Below, one piece after another: positions 28,606 to 36,299 of a stretch of 64,000 bases of DNA. The first letter of the stretch is position 1, and each line of letters starts with the position of its first letter. The notes beneath the pieces are model-generated. The model did not search any database. It saw only the letters and a list, made by a program, of their open reading frames with translations, and had not been told where the DNA came from. The stretch is from Lysobacter enzymogenes (GTDB lineage Bacteria; Pseudomonadota; Gammaproteobacteria; Xanthomonadales; Xanthomonadaceae): the NCBI RefSeq assembly GCF_023617245.1, contig NZ_CP067396.1:3782001-3846000 (forward strand), in the 5' to 3' direction. The position numbers were made by a program, and so were the translations under genes.

Positions 28606-28824
28606 ATGAAACCGCATACCCGCATCCGCCTGGCGCTGGCCACGTTCGCGTTCGCCCTGGCCGCCTCGCTCGGCGCCAACGCCGCCACCGATGTGTGCAA
28701 GCGCTGCGAGAACAACTACCTCTCCTGCCAATCCACCGGCACCAGCGAAGCGCAGTGCTACCAGTGGTACCTGGAATGCGCGCGCTACGGCGACGGGCAT
28801 CGGCCGTGTCCGACGCCGCGCTGA
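28606..28824 (+). CDS. Small secreted six-cysteine protein, copy 2
   Basis: 72 aa, paralogue of the gene 90 nt upstream. Signal peptide RIRLALATFAFALAASLGANA, then a mature chain with C-x2-C-x6-C-x9-C-x6-C-x9-C. It shares CxxCEN, QCYxxYxxC and RxGDGxxxPCP with copy 1, while the rest diverges. CAAGGAGG precedes the ATG. Conserved spacing with divergent sequence implies the disulphide framework is under selection. The two genes are probably co-transcribed, with no terminator visible between them. Confidence 0.85.
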   Translation: MKPHTRIRLALATFAFALAASLGANAATDVCKRCENNYLSCQSTGTSEAQCYQWYLECARYGDGHRPCPTPR

Positions 28825-28837
28825 GCGCAGGCCCAAG

Positions 28838-29266
28838 CTAAGGCTGCGATTCGCCGCGCACTTGATCGATCCGCGCCTGCGCCATGTTCGCGACCTTGCG
28901 GTTCGCGTCCGCGGCCAGGGCCGGCGACAGTGTCCGGAACAGATCCTCCGGCAGCGAATCGAGCACGCAGGCGCAGCGAAAACGCACCTGCCAGCGCGCG
29001 TCGGCCGCGAACCGCGGCCACAACGCCAGCAGCCCGGGATACTCCCGGGCCGCCTTTCGCAGCCAATATTCCGTGCCTTCCCACACCCCGCCGCGCCCCT
29101 CGGCGAACGCGACGTACGCAGCCTGCTGCAACGCCTCCTGGGAGCCGACGCCCTCGATCAGATCGTGCACCGCATCGATCACCGCCAACAGTTGCGAGGC
29201 CTGATCGGGGTCTTTGAAACGTGACAGCGCAGTGCGCTTTTCGTGGTCGCGGCCGAAGGTGAACAT
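28838..29266 (-). CDS. Protein of unknown function, possibly helical repeat
   Basis: 142 aa, soluble and alpha-helical. The C-terminal half reads FAADARWQVRFRCACVLDSLPEDLFRTLSPALAADANRKVANMAQARIDQV, which looks like two HEAT-type helical repeats. The N-terminal half has FKDPDQASQLLAVIDAVHDLIEG and GGVWEGTEYWLRKAAREYPGLLALW. No signal peptide. Convergent with the second Cys-rich peptide gene, 14 nt apart. Immunity proteins of polymorphic toxins can look like this, but no toxin partner is visible; family not recognised. Confidence 0.65.
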   Translation of the reverse strand: MFTFGRDHEKRTALSRFKDPDQASQLLAVIDAVHDLIEGVGSQEALQQAAYVAFAEGRGGVWEGTEYWLRKAAREYPGLLALWPRFAADARWQVRFRCACVLDSLPEDLFRTLSPALAADANRKVANMAQARIDQVRGESQP

Positions 29267-29528
29267 CGCGGTCAGCTCGATTGGGTGGTCGGAAAGAAGA
29301 GGGAACGTGCCGGCCGCTCCGGACGATCTGACGCAGCCGGCGCCGAACCTTGCCGGCGCGCCTCGACGGAAGCCGAAGCCGCACGCGGGCTTGGATTAAA
29401 CCGCATGTTCATGGCGTCCGGAACACTCCGGCTGCCTTGTCTCAATGCACCGCCTCAGCAGGCACGCATCGACGTTCGCGCATCCCCATCCAGAACGCGA
29501 GGGGATTACGGGCGTACATCCGACCGCG

Positions 29529-29822
29529 TCACGGCGCGTCGGGACGCGGGCAACGCTCGCCGACCGGCAGGCCGTCCTTCAGCGCATACAGTTCCAGGCA
29601 CTTGCGCCCATCGCGTTGCACCGGCCGCACAGCGAATTCGCCGGGACACAACTCGCTCGTCGGTACCGCCCGTCCTCGCCACGTCCATTCGTCCAAGGCG
29701 AAACGGCAACCGGGCGCCAGCGCCATCCACGCCCAGATCGCCAGCATGCACACGCTTATCGCCCCCAGGACCTTGGCGAAGGCAACGACGATTCGCCCTG
29801 GCATTGCTCCGGTCCACTCCAT
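29529..29822 (-). CDS. Small membrane-anchored protein of unknown function
   Basis: 97 aa. One N-terminal hydrophobic segment (VVAFAKVLGAISVCMLAIWAWMALA) is followed by a periplasmic-looking domain with four Cys (CRFALDEWTW...LCPGEFAVRPVQRDGRKCLELYALKDGLPVGERCP). The start at 29822 is the first ATG that gives a sensible membrane anchor; the frame is open upstream. Probably a signal-anchor protein with two disulphides. The 262-nt interval to the HEAT-like gene and the short gap upstream show nothing else. Family not recognised. Confidence 0.6.
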   Translation of the reverse strand: MEWTGAMPGRIVVAFAKVLGAISVCMLAIWAWMALAPGCRFALDEWTWRGRAVPTSELCPGEFAVRPVQRDGRKCLELYALKDGLPVGERCPRPDAP

Positions 29823-29869
29823 GGTCCGCTCCGATCCTTGCTCGCAGGTAGACGCTGGCGGCCGATAAA

Positions 29870-30457
29870 TCAATCCGAGGCTTCGAACCAATGCTCGCCG
29901 CGCCGCAATCCGCGCGCCCAATAACCGCGGCAGGCATCGTTTTCGAGCTTCTGCGGCAGCTCGACGTAGCGGCGCACCGTGTGCTTTACCGGAAACCCGG
30001 CGCCCCAATAGAAATCGACGATCCTGCCGCAGCCGGGCTCATGGCTGACGCGGACCAGATAGGCAAGATCGCGGGCCTCGGGCGGGATCGGGACATCGAC
30101 CCGTTCGCCGGGCACGGCGCGCGCGAGCGCCCACTTGGCCATCGCTTGATAGCGCGGCAGGTCGCGTTCGAAGCGCCAGGTTCTTAGTTCTTGCCCTACT
30201 TCTACGCCCAGAGGCATCGCCGCCAGCAATGCAGCCGGGGCGAGCAGTCCGCCGAAACGCAATTTGTCCCATTGCCGCACCGCGCGCACCAAGCACGCCA
30301 GTAATGCCGCCAGAAGCAGCAACGACAGGCCCATCGCCAACAGCTGCCGCAACCCGGTCGGGCGCATGGCGAGAACCGCGCTGGCGGCCGCGCCGGTCGC
30401 GGCCAGCGTGTAAGCCGCGAGGTCCGCCCACCGCAGGCCCGGGCGCTTAACGCTCAT
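29870..30457 (-). CDS. Membrane protein of unknown function
   Basis: 195 aa with three hydrophobic segments (LAAYTLAATGAAASAVLAM, LLAMGLSLLLLAALLACLV and FGGLLAPAALLAAMPLGVEV), then a soluble C-terminal domain of about 100 residues (RDLPRYQAMAKWALARAVPGERVDVP...ACRGYWARGLRRGEHWFEASD). Overlaps the upstream gene by 11 nt, so both are in one operon. The C-terminal domain has aromatic and Cys residues (CGRIVDFYWGAGF). Not recognised. Confidence 0.65.
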   Translation of the reverse strand: MSVKRPGLRWADLAAYTLAATGAAASAVLAMRPTGLRQLLAMGLSLLLLAALLACLVRAVRQWDKLRFGGLLAPAALLAAMPLGVEVGQELRTWRFERDLPRYQAMAKWALARAVPGERVDVPIPPEARDLAYLVRVSHEPGCGRIVDFYWGAGFPVKHTVRRYVELPQKLENDACRGYWARGLRRGEHWFEASD

Positions 30458-31328
30458 CGCCTGACTCCGCTTCGGCCAGCGCCTGCATGACCTGCGGCAA
30501 GGTATACGCCTGCCATGCGATGACGCCGGGCTCGTCCCAGTCGCGCGAGTGTGCGCCGGCGTCGAAGGCTGCGTAAATGCGCATCGCGAACTCGGACAGT
30601 TCGAGCTCCATCGACAACGACATCAGATCGTCGATGGCGCAATCGGCATCGGCATACGACAACTCGCCGCGCGCGAACTCCTGCGCGATGAAGCGCGCAT
30701 AGGCATCGCAGAACGCGTCCCGGCTCAAGCCGCCGCGTTCGCAGGCTTGCTCGACCCGTTGCAGCGTGAGGGTGTTGCAGCGGGGCTGGCGGACGCTGGT
30801 CAGCACCAGCGCGTGGAATTCCTGTTCCAGGGCGCCGCCGTGGTCTTGCGAATACAAGGGCGAGGCCGCCGCCAACCGCTGCGCGTTGATGGTTCCGGCG
30901 GAGTCGTCGCCGCCTTCGGTCCCGGACGGCCCGCGCCGGCGTTCGCGCATCGTCAGCCAGAACGCCAGCGCCGCCACCGCGCCGATCAGTCCCCAGAATA
31001 GAAGATCACCGGCCTGCCAGGCCTGCGCCCGGCCCAGGACCGCCACGATTCCCGCGCCGCCGACCGCGCCGGCCAGCGCGCACGACCACCAGCGCAGCCA
31101 GCCCAGCCAGCGCAGGGCCAGGAACGTCGGCAATCCGATCGATGCCACCACCAGCCACGCGGCGTAGAACGCGAGCAGCGCCACGCCGATATCGTCGGGC
31201 GACAGCGCGCCTCGGCCCCAAGCGCTACGCGCGACCAGCGAAACCGCTACGGCCGCCGCCGCGACCATCGTCGCGCCCCACAGCGCCGCCGCTCCCGTCT
31301 TCATTCCCGCGTTCGCGTCGCGTTCCAT
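30447..31328 (-). CDS. Membrane protein of unknown function
   Basis: About 293 aa from the ATG at 31328 (alternatives at 31352 and 31304). Four hydrophobic segments in the first 130 residues (for example LWGATMVAAAAVAVSLVA, GVALLAFYAAWLVVASIG and LLFWGLIGAVAALAFWLTM), then a soluble cytoplasmic-looking C-terminal domain rich in Cys, Asp and Glu (LTLQRVEQACERGGLSRDAFCDAYARFIAQEFARGELSY...MSLSMELELSEFAMRIYAAFD). Overlaps the downstream gene by 11 nt. Together with 29870 and perhaps 31379 it forms a minus-strand cluster of unknowns. Confidence 0.65.
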   Translation of the reverse strand: MERDANAGMKTGAAALWGATMVAAAAVAVSLVARSAWGRGALSPDDIGVALLAFYAAWLVVASIGLPTFLALRWLGWLRWWSCALAGAVGGAGIVAVLGRAQAWQAGDLLFWGLIGAVAALAFWLTMRERRRGPSGTEGGDDSAGTINAQRLAAASPLYSQDHGGALEQEFHALVLTSVRQPRCNTLTLQRVEQACERGGLSRDAFCDAYARFIAQEFARGELSYADADCAIDDLMSLSMELELSEFAMRIYAAFDAGAHSRDWDEPGVIAWQAYTLPQVMQALAEAESGDER

Positions 31329-31378
31329 ACGTCCGCCTGCAGTGCATTCCATTCGAGCCGATCCCGGTGCCGTCGTCG

Positions 31379-31807
31379 CTACGCCTCGTCGTCGGACAGC
31401 AGACGTATCCTCGGCTCGGCGCTGAGTATTTCATGCAGGACCGCGTTCAATCGCTCCAGCGCCGGGGCCGCATCCACATCCGTGAACCAGCGCTTCCACC
31501 ACGGTATCTCCGCCATCGCGAAGCACTGCCACACCACCCGCTCCGCCGGCGGCGGCGGGTCGCCGGGCCGGGCGGTGTCGTAATCGACCTCGTTGCCGCA
31601 GCCCACCCACAACGCAAAGGGCTCGCGCGCGCACATCAGGCAGCGTCCCCAATCCTCTTCGATGACCGGCTCGACCGGGTAGCCCCGCCGTTCCAATTGC
31701 GCATTGAGCCATTGCGCGAACTGGCGCCCGTACCTGCGCGGGTTGATGTCCTCGTCCTCGCCGGGCTCGATCCGGAACAGGTCGGTGGTGAAACGGTAGC
31801 CGTCCAT
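31379..31807 (-). CDS. Protein of unknown function
   Basis: 142 aa, soluble. Start at 31807 with GGGGGAAGG just upstream. Notable features: DEDINPRRYGRQFAQWLNAQLERRGY, VEPVIEEDWGRCLMCAREPFALWVGCG (three Cys, CxxC-like), and IPWWKRWF. The pattern of an N-terminal helix followed by a compact alpha/beta domain resembles small immunity-like or regulatory proteins, but I do not recognise it. Same strand as the two membrane genes, 51 nt upstream of the larger one. Confidence 0.65.
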   Translation of the reverse strand: MDGYRFTTDLFRIEPGEDEDINPRRYGRQFAQWLNAQLERRGYPVEPVIEEDWGRCLMCAREPFALWVGCGNEVDYDTARPGDPPPPAERVVWQCFAMAEIPWWKRWFTDVDAAPALERLNAVLHEILSAEPRIRLLSDDEA

Positions 31808-31890
31808 CGCCTTCCCCCAAGACCTGCGCCGCGCGCGGTTCGCGCCGCGCAGCAGTATGCCCGAGGCCGCGGCGCGCGATGCGCGGCGCA

Positions 31891-31922
31891 AACGAAAACG
31901 GGAAGGGCTTTCGCCCTTCCCG
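31891..31922 (-). terminator. Terminator-like hairpin, minus-strand polarity
   Basis: Stem CGGGAAGGGC / GCCCTTCCCG with a 4-nt loop (31899-31922). On the minus strand it is followed by TTTTCGTTT. It sits between divergent genes, upstream of both, so it would stop leftward transcription arising near 32000 rather than end a known gene. Confidence 0.45.
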
Positions 31923-32021
31923 GTATCAACATAGTACTCCGTCCGGGGCTTGCGGCAAGCCCCCGCCGCGGGCGCAGGATCGCCGCCCTCCGCCGCGTTC
32001 GGCGCATACGGGAGTAGCGAC

Positions 32022-33248
32022 ATGCGAGTTCTGTTGTCCACCTTCGGTTCGCGCGGCGACGCCGAACCGCTGGCCGCCCTGGCCGCCGCGCTGCAGGCGC
32101 AGGGCGCTCAGGCGCGGGTCTGCGCCTCGCCCGACTTCGCCCAGCGCCTCGACCAGGCCGGGGTGGAACTGTTCCCGGTCGGCACGCCGGTGCGCGACTG
32201 GATCCGCGAGGTGATGGCCGATCCCACGCCCGACATCCCCGGCCGCGGCGCGCAGATCATGGCGATGTACCGCGACGCGCTCAGCGTCGCCATCGAAGAC
32301 TGCGACGCGGTGGTCGCCACCGGCCTGTTCCCCGCCACCACCGCCGCGCAGATGCTGGCCGAGCGCCACCGCCTGCCGTACGTCTACGCCGGTTACTGCC
32401 CGACCTATCTGCCCTCGGTGCACCACGCCCCGTTCCAGTTCCCGCACAGCCCGCCGCCGCCGGCCGATGCCGACAACCGCGAACGCTGGGCGCTCAACGC
32501 GCGCGCGATGCAGGACACCTTCGGCGACACCGCCAACCGCCATCGCGCCGAACTCGGCCTGCCGCCGACGCAGCACCTGCGCGACCGCGTCTTCACCGCC
32601 CTGCCCTGGCTCGCCACCGACCCGGTGCTGAGCCCGTGGGCGCCGACCAGCCTGTGCGAGGTCGTGCAGACCGGCCACTGGATCCTGCCCGACGACCGTC
32701 CGCTCGCGCCGGACCTGTGCGCGTTTCTCGACGCGGGCGAACCGCCGGTGTACGTCGGCTTCGGCAGCATGCCGTTGCCCGCCTGGGGCGGGAGCGCCGC
32801 GCGCATCGCCATCGAGGCCGTACGCGCGCAGGGCCGCCGCATCGTCCTCGCCGGCGGCTGGGCCGGCTTGATCCCGGTGGACGCCAGCGACGACTGCTAC
32901 GCCGTCGGCGAGGTCAACCAACAAGCGCTGTTCCCGCGCATGGCCGCGATCGTCCACCACGGCGGCGCGGGCACGACCATGGCCGCGACGCGCTCGGGAA
33001 CCCCGCAGGTGATCGTGCCGCAGATCGCCGATCAACCGTATTGGGCGGGACGCGTGGCCGACTTGGGCATCGGCGTGGCGCATGCGGGGCCGGTCGCCAG
33101 CGTGGAATCGTTGAGCGCTGCGTTGGCGACGGCGTTGATGCCGCGAACGCGGGTGCGGGCGGAGGTGGTCGCTGGGATGGTGCGGGGAGATGGGGCGGCG
33201 GTGGCGGCGAAGCGGTTGATCGATGAGGTCGGCGGCGACCGCAGCTAA
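32022..33248 (+). CDS. Glycosyltransferase family 1 (UGT/GtfB type)
   Basis: 408-aa GT-B glycosyltransferase. N-terminal Rossmann start RVLLSTFGSRGDAEPLAALA is typical of the antibiotic and sterol glucosyltransferase group; the C-terminal donor site reads AAIVHHGGAGTTMAATRSGTPQVIVPQIADQPYWAGRV, containing the conserved HHGGAGTT and DQPYWA. It transfers a sugar from a nucleotide donor to a small-molecule or lipid acceptor. The acceptor cannot be told; no biosynthetic gene cluster surrounds it. Start at 32022 preceded by GGGAGTAGCG. Confidence 0.92.
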   Translation: MRVLLSTFGSRGDAEPLAALAAALQAQGAQARVCASPDFAQRLDQAGVELFPVGTPVRDWIREVMADPTPDIPGRGAQIMAMYRDALSVAIEDCDAVVATGLFPATTAAQMLAERHRLPYVYAGYCPTYLPSVHHAPFQFPHSPPPPADADNRERWALNARAMQDTFGDTANRHRAELGLPPTQHLRDRVFTALPWLATDPVLSPWAPTSLCEVVQTGHWILPDDRPLAPDLCAFLDAGEPPVYVGFGSMPLPAWGGSAARIAIEAVRAQGRRIVLAGGWAGLIPVDASDDCYAVGEVNQQALFPRMAAIVHHGGAGTTMAATRSGTPQVIVPQIADQPYWAGRVADLGIGVAHAGPVASVESLSAALATALMPRTRVRAEVVAGMVRGDGAAVAAKRLIDEVGGDRS

Positions 33249-33259
33249 GACCTGAGCCG

Positions 33260-33295
33260 CGAAGCGCGCGCCCGGTTCATCCGGCGCGCGCTTCG
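33260..33295. terminator. Strong hairpin after the glycosyltransferase
   Basis: Perfect 13-bp stem CGAAGCGCGCGCC / GGCGCGCGCTTCG with a 10-nt loop, 11 nt after the stop codon. It lacks a T run, so termination is only probable. It separates convergent genes (32022 plus, 33365 minus). Confidence 0.5.
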
Positions 33296-33364
33296 ATTCA
33301 CCCCCGCTGGCGTCGGGGCGCTGCAGGCCGCCGTCACTGCGCGCTCGCAGATCGCAGGCAATCG

Positions 33365-34228
33365 CTAGGAGCCGTTCGCGCTCCCCGGCGCGGACTTCGC
33401 CTCCATCCGGTCATTCATGGTTTGGTCGATCCAGCCGACATACCGGCTCACCCGCACATTGCAACTCGAATGGCCGTACTGCGCAGGGCGCGTAGTGCGC
33501 ACATCGCCTTGGACGATCTTCCACGACGCCAATCCGGCCAGACGCCAGCGTCCGAGAGCGCGCAGCAGCACCGGCCCACCACTGTCGCCATTGCCCGCCA
33601 TGCCTTCCAGCGGCAGCGCCGCGGGCGGACGGTCGAAGGTGTAGCAGAGCCAGCGCGCGTCGGCGCGATCGATGCGGTTGCGGGCGCGGCGCAGTTCGGT
33701 GCGGTGCGATCCGTCGAGATCGTGTCCGCGCGCGCCGGTACCGGTGGCGCCCTTGCCGAGGATCTCGACCGTCTTGCCCAGTTCGCCCTGCCCTCGATAC
33801 AACGCGACCGGCGCCGCATCGGCGACCGGCTCGACCAGCTTCACCAAGGCGACATCGTCGGACGCGGACAGGAACGCCACGATCTCGTTGCCGTCGCCGC
33901 CGGCCAGCGCCCGGTCGATCAACGCCTGCGGCAGCCGCTTGAATCCGGGATGCAGCACGACGCGCTCGACCCGCCGGGGCTTGCCGGCGATGACGACCCG
34001 ATCGACGTGTTCCTGCCACGACACCGCATGCGCCGCGGTGAGCACCCATTGCGGCGCGATCAGTACGCCGTGGCCTTCGCCGGGCAAATCGGCAAGGGCC
34101 GGCAAATGGGTTGCGGCGACGCGGTACTCGGCATCGCCGGTATCGTCGCGGATCGTAATCGCATCGGCCCTGCACGACGCAACCAGAAACAAGAAGGCGA
34201 TGGGAGCTGAAAGGAACCGCAGCGTCAT
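33365..34228 (-). CDS. Trypsin-like (S1) serine protease, exported
   Basis: 287 aa. Signal sequence RFLSAPIAFLFLVASC, where VASC could be a lipobox (Cys19). Complete chymotrypsin-fold triad: His67 in LTAAH, Asp125 in DDVAL, Ser216 in GDSGGP. Ends with an extra segment after the catalytic core (VGWIDQTMNDRM...). Its start overlaps the preceding gene by 4 nt, and a metallopeptidase-like gene precedes that, so three exported or protease genes form one operon. Substrate unknown. Confidence 0.92.
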   Translation of the reverse strand: MTLRFLSAPIAFLFLVASCRADAITIRDDTGDAEYRVAATHLPALADLPGEGHGVLIAPQWVLTAAHAVSWQEHVDRVVIAGKPRRVERVVLHPGFKRLPQALIDRALAGGDGNEIVAFLSASDDVALVKLVEPVADAAPVALYRGQGELGKTVEILGKGATGTGARGHDLDGSHRTELRRARNRIDRADARWLCYTFDRPPAALPLEGMAGNGDSGGPVLLRALGRWRLAGLASWKIVQGDVRTTRPAQYGHSSCNVRVSRYVGWIDQTMNDRMEAKSAPGSANGS

Positions 34229-34623
34229 GGAGTCCTGGCCTTAGTCTTCGGCGCCTCGCGGCCCAGCAACTCGAATTCGCCCAGATACCCGACCAGGCCA
34301 ACGCCATCGGCCATGCGCGCTCCAACGAACTTCCGGCCGCCAAGCTCTTCGCCCTGGACGACGATCACCGGCACCCGTTTGTCGCCGTCGCGATGGTAGG
34401 CGTACTGGGGAATGAGTAGCGGCAGCGGCTTGCTGGCCGGCACCGCCCCATGGGCCAGCGCGAATTCCGCCCGGCCCGCCTGGACGTCGGCGGGAGTCGC
34501 CGCGCGACCGGCAATGAAACCGGAGGTGGGCAAGCGGGGCCACGCCACTTGCGCGGATACGGCCCCGATACCGATCGACAGCGCCAGAGCGAGTGCAACC
34601 GCAGCCAATCTCTTAGCGCTCAC
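34225..34623 (-). CDS. Exported small protein in protease operon
   Basis: 132 aa. GTG start at 34623, with AGAGGAA about 7 nt upstream, gives a clean signal peptide (SAKRLAAVALALALSIGIGAVSA). The mature chain contains FALAHGAVPASKPLPLLIPQYAYHRDGDKRVPVIVVQGEELGGRKFVGARMADGVG, a beta-rich pattern ending KTKARTP. Overlaps the protease gene by 4 nt and the peptidase gene upstream by 11 nt. Could be an inhibitor, chaperone or substrate for the neighbouring proteases; position is the only evidence. Confidence 0.75.
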   Translation of the reverse strand: MSAKRLAAVALALALSIGIGAVSAQVAWPRLPTSGFIAGRAATPADVQAGRAEFALAHGAVPASKPLPLLIPQYAYHRDGDKRVPVIVVQGEELGGRKFVGARMADGVGLVGYLGEFELLGREAPKTKARTP

Positions 34624-35632
34624 TGGAACTTTCCTCTGGTTGGATCGGCCCGCGCCATCCCTGCGGCCGCGGCTCCCAATCGCCCTCTCCCAACACCGCC
34701 TCGACCAGATTTTCCACCGGGTACTCCAACCGCTCGGCGGCTTTCGCGCCGCCGTCGTCGCGATGGGCGGCGAGTACGAACGGCACGAACGCGGCATGGT
34801 CGTGCGCGGCCAGCGCAACCATTTTTTTGGCTAGGTCGTAGGACAGCAGACTGCCGTCGTCGGCGCGATGGAAGGCGGCGCCGGACCAGAATTCCTGAAT
34901 GCGTTCGACCGTCCAGAACGTGCTGTGTTTGCGTTCGATTTCGTCCGGCGTGTAGAGCTGCGCGCTGGGATGGGCCAGATGCGGGAACAAGCTCTGTTCG
35001 GTGTTCACCGCCATGCCCTCGTTGAGCCAGGTCGGGATCGGCAGGTGGGCGAGCAAGGCGTGGGTGAGCTCGTGGGCGATGGTCGATTGCATCGCGTCGG
35101 CGTGGCTTTCGCACAGGGCGAAGTGGCCGTAGCCGGCGTTGAGGAAGACGCCGGCCGACATCGCGTATTCGCCGCCCTCGGGGTAGTAGTGGGCGATGTA
35201 GTCGTAGTACGCGTCGTCTTCGATGAAAACCAGGCACACGTGCTTGCCGCCGCCGACCGGCTGCGCCAGCGGGCCGAGGTTGCGCACGATCCGCCGGCGC
35301 GCGGTCTCGCAGAACTTGAGATAGGCCTGGGCCTGCGCGGGCGGCATCGCCGTCAGCAGGAGGAAACGATCCGAGCTTTGTACGCGATAACCGGAGCCGA
35401 GGGATTCGGCCAACGCCAGCAGCCAATGCTCGGCGGCGGCGGTCCAGAAGGCGTCGCTCTCGGCGATGCTCCAGTCTGGACGTTCGGCGACGGCAATGCG
35501 CTCCCAATCGGGAATGGGCCGACGGGTGTCGCCGAACCAGTGCATGTGGATATCGGGCGGCGGCGTGGAGACCGCCGGCGCGGGCGCCTGGGCGGCACTG
35601 GAGCGAAACAAACGGCGTAGGTGGGTCAGCAT
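34613..35632 (-). CDS. Putative zinc metallopeptidase (HExxH, gluzincin-like)
   Basis: 339 aa. HELTH (187-191) with a downstream Glu205 in WLNEGMAVN forms a gluzincin-type zinc site, as in peptidase MA-like proteins of about this size. Other features: CLVFIEDDAYYDYIAHYYPEGGEYAMSAGVFL and CESHADAMQSTIAHELTH. No convincing signal peptide at the chosen start 35632; the frame is open upstream, so export cannot be excluded. First gene of the three-gene operon with the exported small protein and the trypsin-like protease. Confidence 0.82.
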   Translation of the reverse strand: MLTHLRRLFRSSAAQAPAPAVSTPPPDIHMHWFGDTRRPIPDWERIAVAERPDWSIAESDAFWTAAAEHWLLALAESLGSGYRVQSSDRFLLLTAMPPAQAQAYLKFCETARRRIVRNLGPLAQPVGGGKHVCLVFIEDDAYYDYIAHYYPEGGEYAMSAGVFLNAGYGHFALCESHADAMQSTIAHELTHALLAHLPIPTWLNEGMAVNTEQSLFPHLAHPSAQLYTPDEIERKHSTFWTVERIQEFWSGAAFHRADDGSLLSYDLAKKMVALAAHDHAAFVPFVLAAHRDDGGAKAAERLEYPVENLVEAVLGEGDWEPRPQGWRGPIQPEESSSER

Positions 35633-36299
35633 GCGGGGGCCATCCAGGGCGGAAGAACGCGGTCGTCGCGAAGACGATTCTGGCCCGGCCGCAGGGCGGA
35701 TGCCAGCGCCGGCACGCGTGGCGGCGGGACGTTCCGCGGCGAGTGTCGTGCACATAGAGCGCGGCACGAGGGGATGCGCTTGGCGCACGAGGCTATTTGC
35801 GCGGGCCGCAAGGCGCTTTGCCCCGCGCCTGCACCACGGCGCTTGGCACGCAAGCCATTTTGATTGGCGCTACTAGCGAATCCACTCGACATCAGACTTC
35901 ACAGGCCCAGCAGCAAGGCTCAGCGTCTCGCGCGCAAGCCTTTTTTCCCCAGTCGCGCAGCAATTTGGTTCAACGTCGCCGCCGAACAGGTTGCGCACAA
36001 GCCAATGGATGTCGCGCGCAAGCCGTCGCGGCTTGCGCGTGGGGCGAAATTCCTCGCCGAATCGGGCGCGGATCGTTTTCGGCGAGGCTTTTCGGCCCGA
36101 ACGCGAGCCATCGCGGCTTGCGCGCAAGTCCTATCGCCTTGCGCGCAAGCCTCGCCCGCCTCGGCGCCGCCCCAATCCGGGGCGCCGCCGGGACTTTTTG
36201 CCTTGCGATCGGACCGGCCGCGCTTGCGTGCAAGCCCGCAAGGGTTGCGCGCGACGCTTCAGCGCTTGCGCGCCGCCCTGCCCGGGCCAAACGCCGGCC
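35633..36299. repeat. Cluster of TTGCGCGCAAG palindromic motifs
   Basis: This 667-nt gap has no credible gene but contains about ten copies of a short palindrome-like motif, CTTGCGCGCAAGCC or variants: near 35842, 35930, 35991, 36012, 36030, 36115, 36137, 36221, 36244 and 36263. Some neighbours are 21-24 nt apart, and orientations alternate. Apparent ORFs here translate as decaying RLARKP-like runs, which result from the repeat and not from selection for a protein. Confidence 0.7.
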
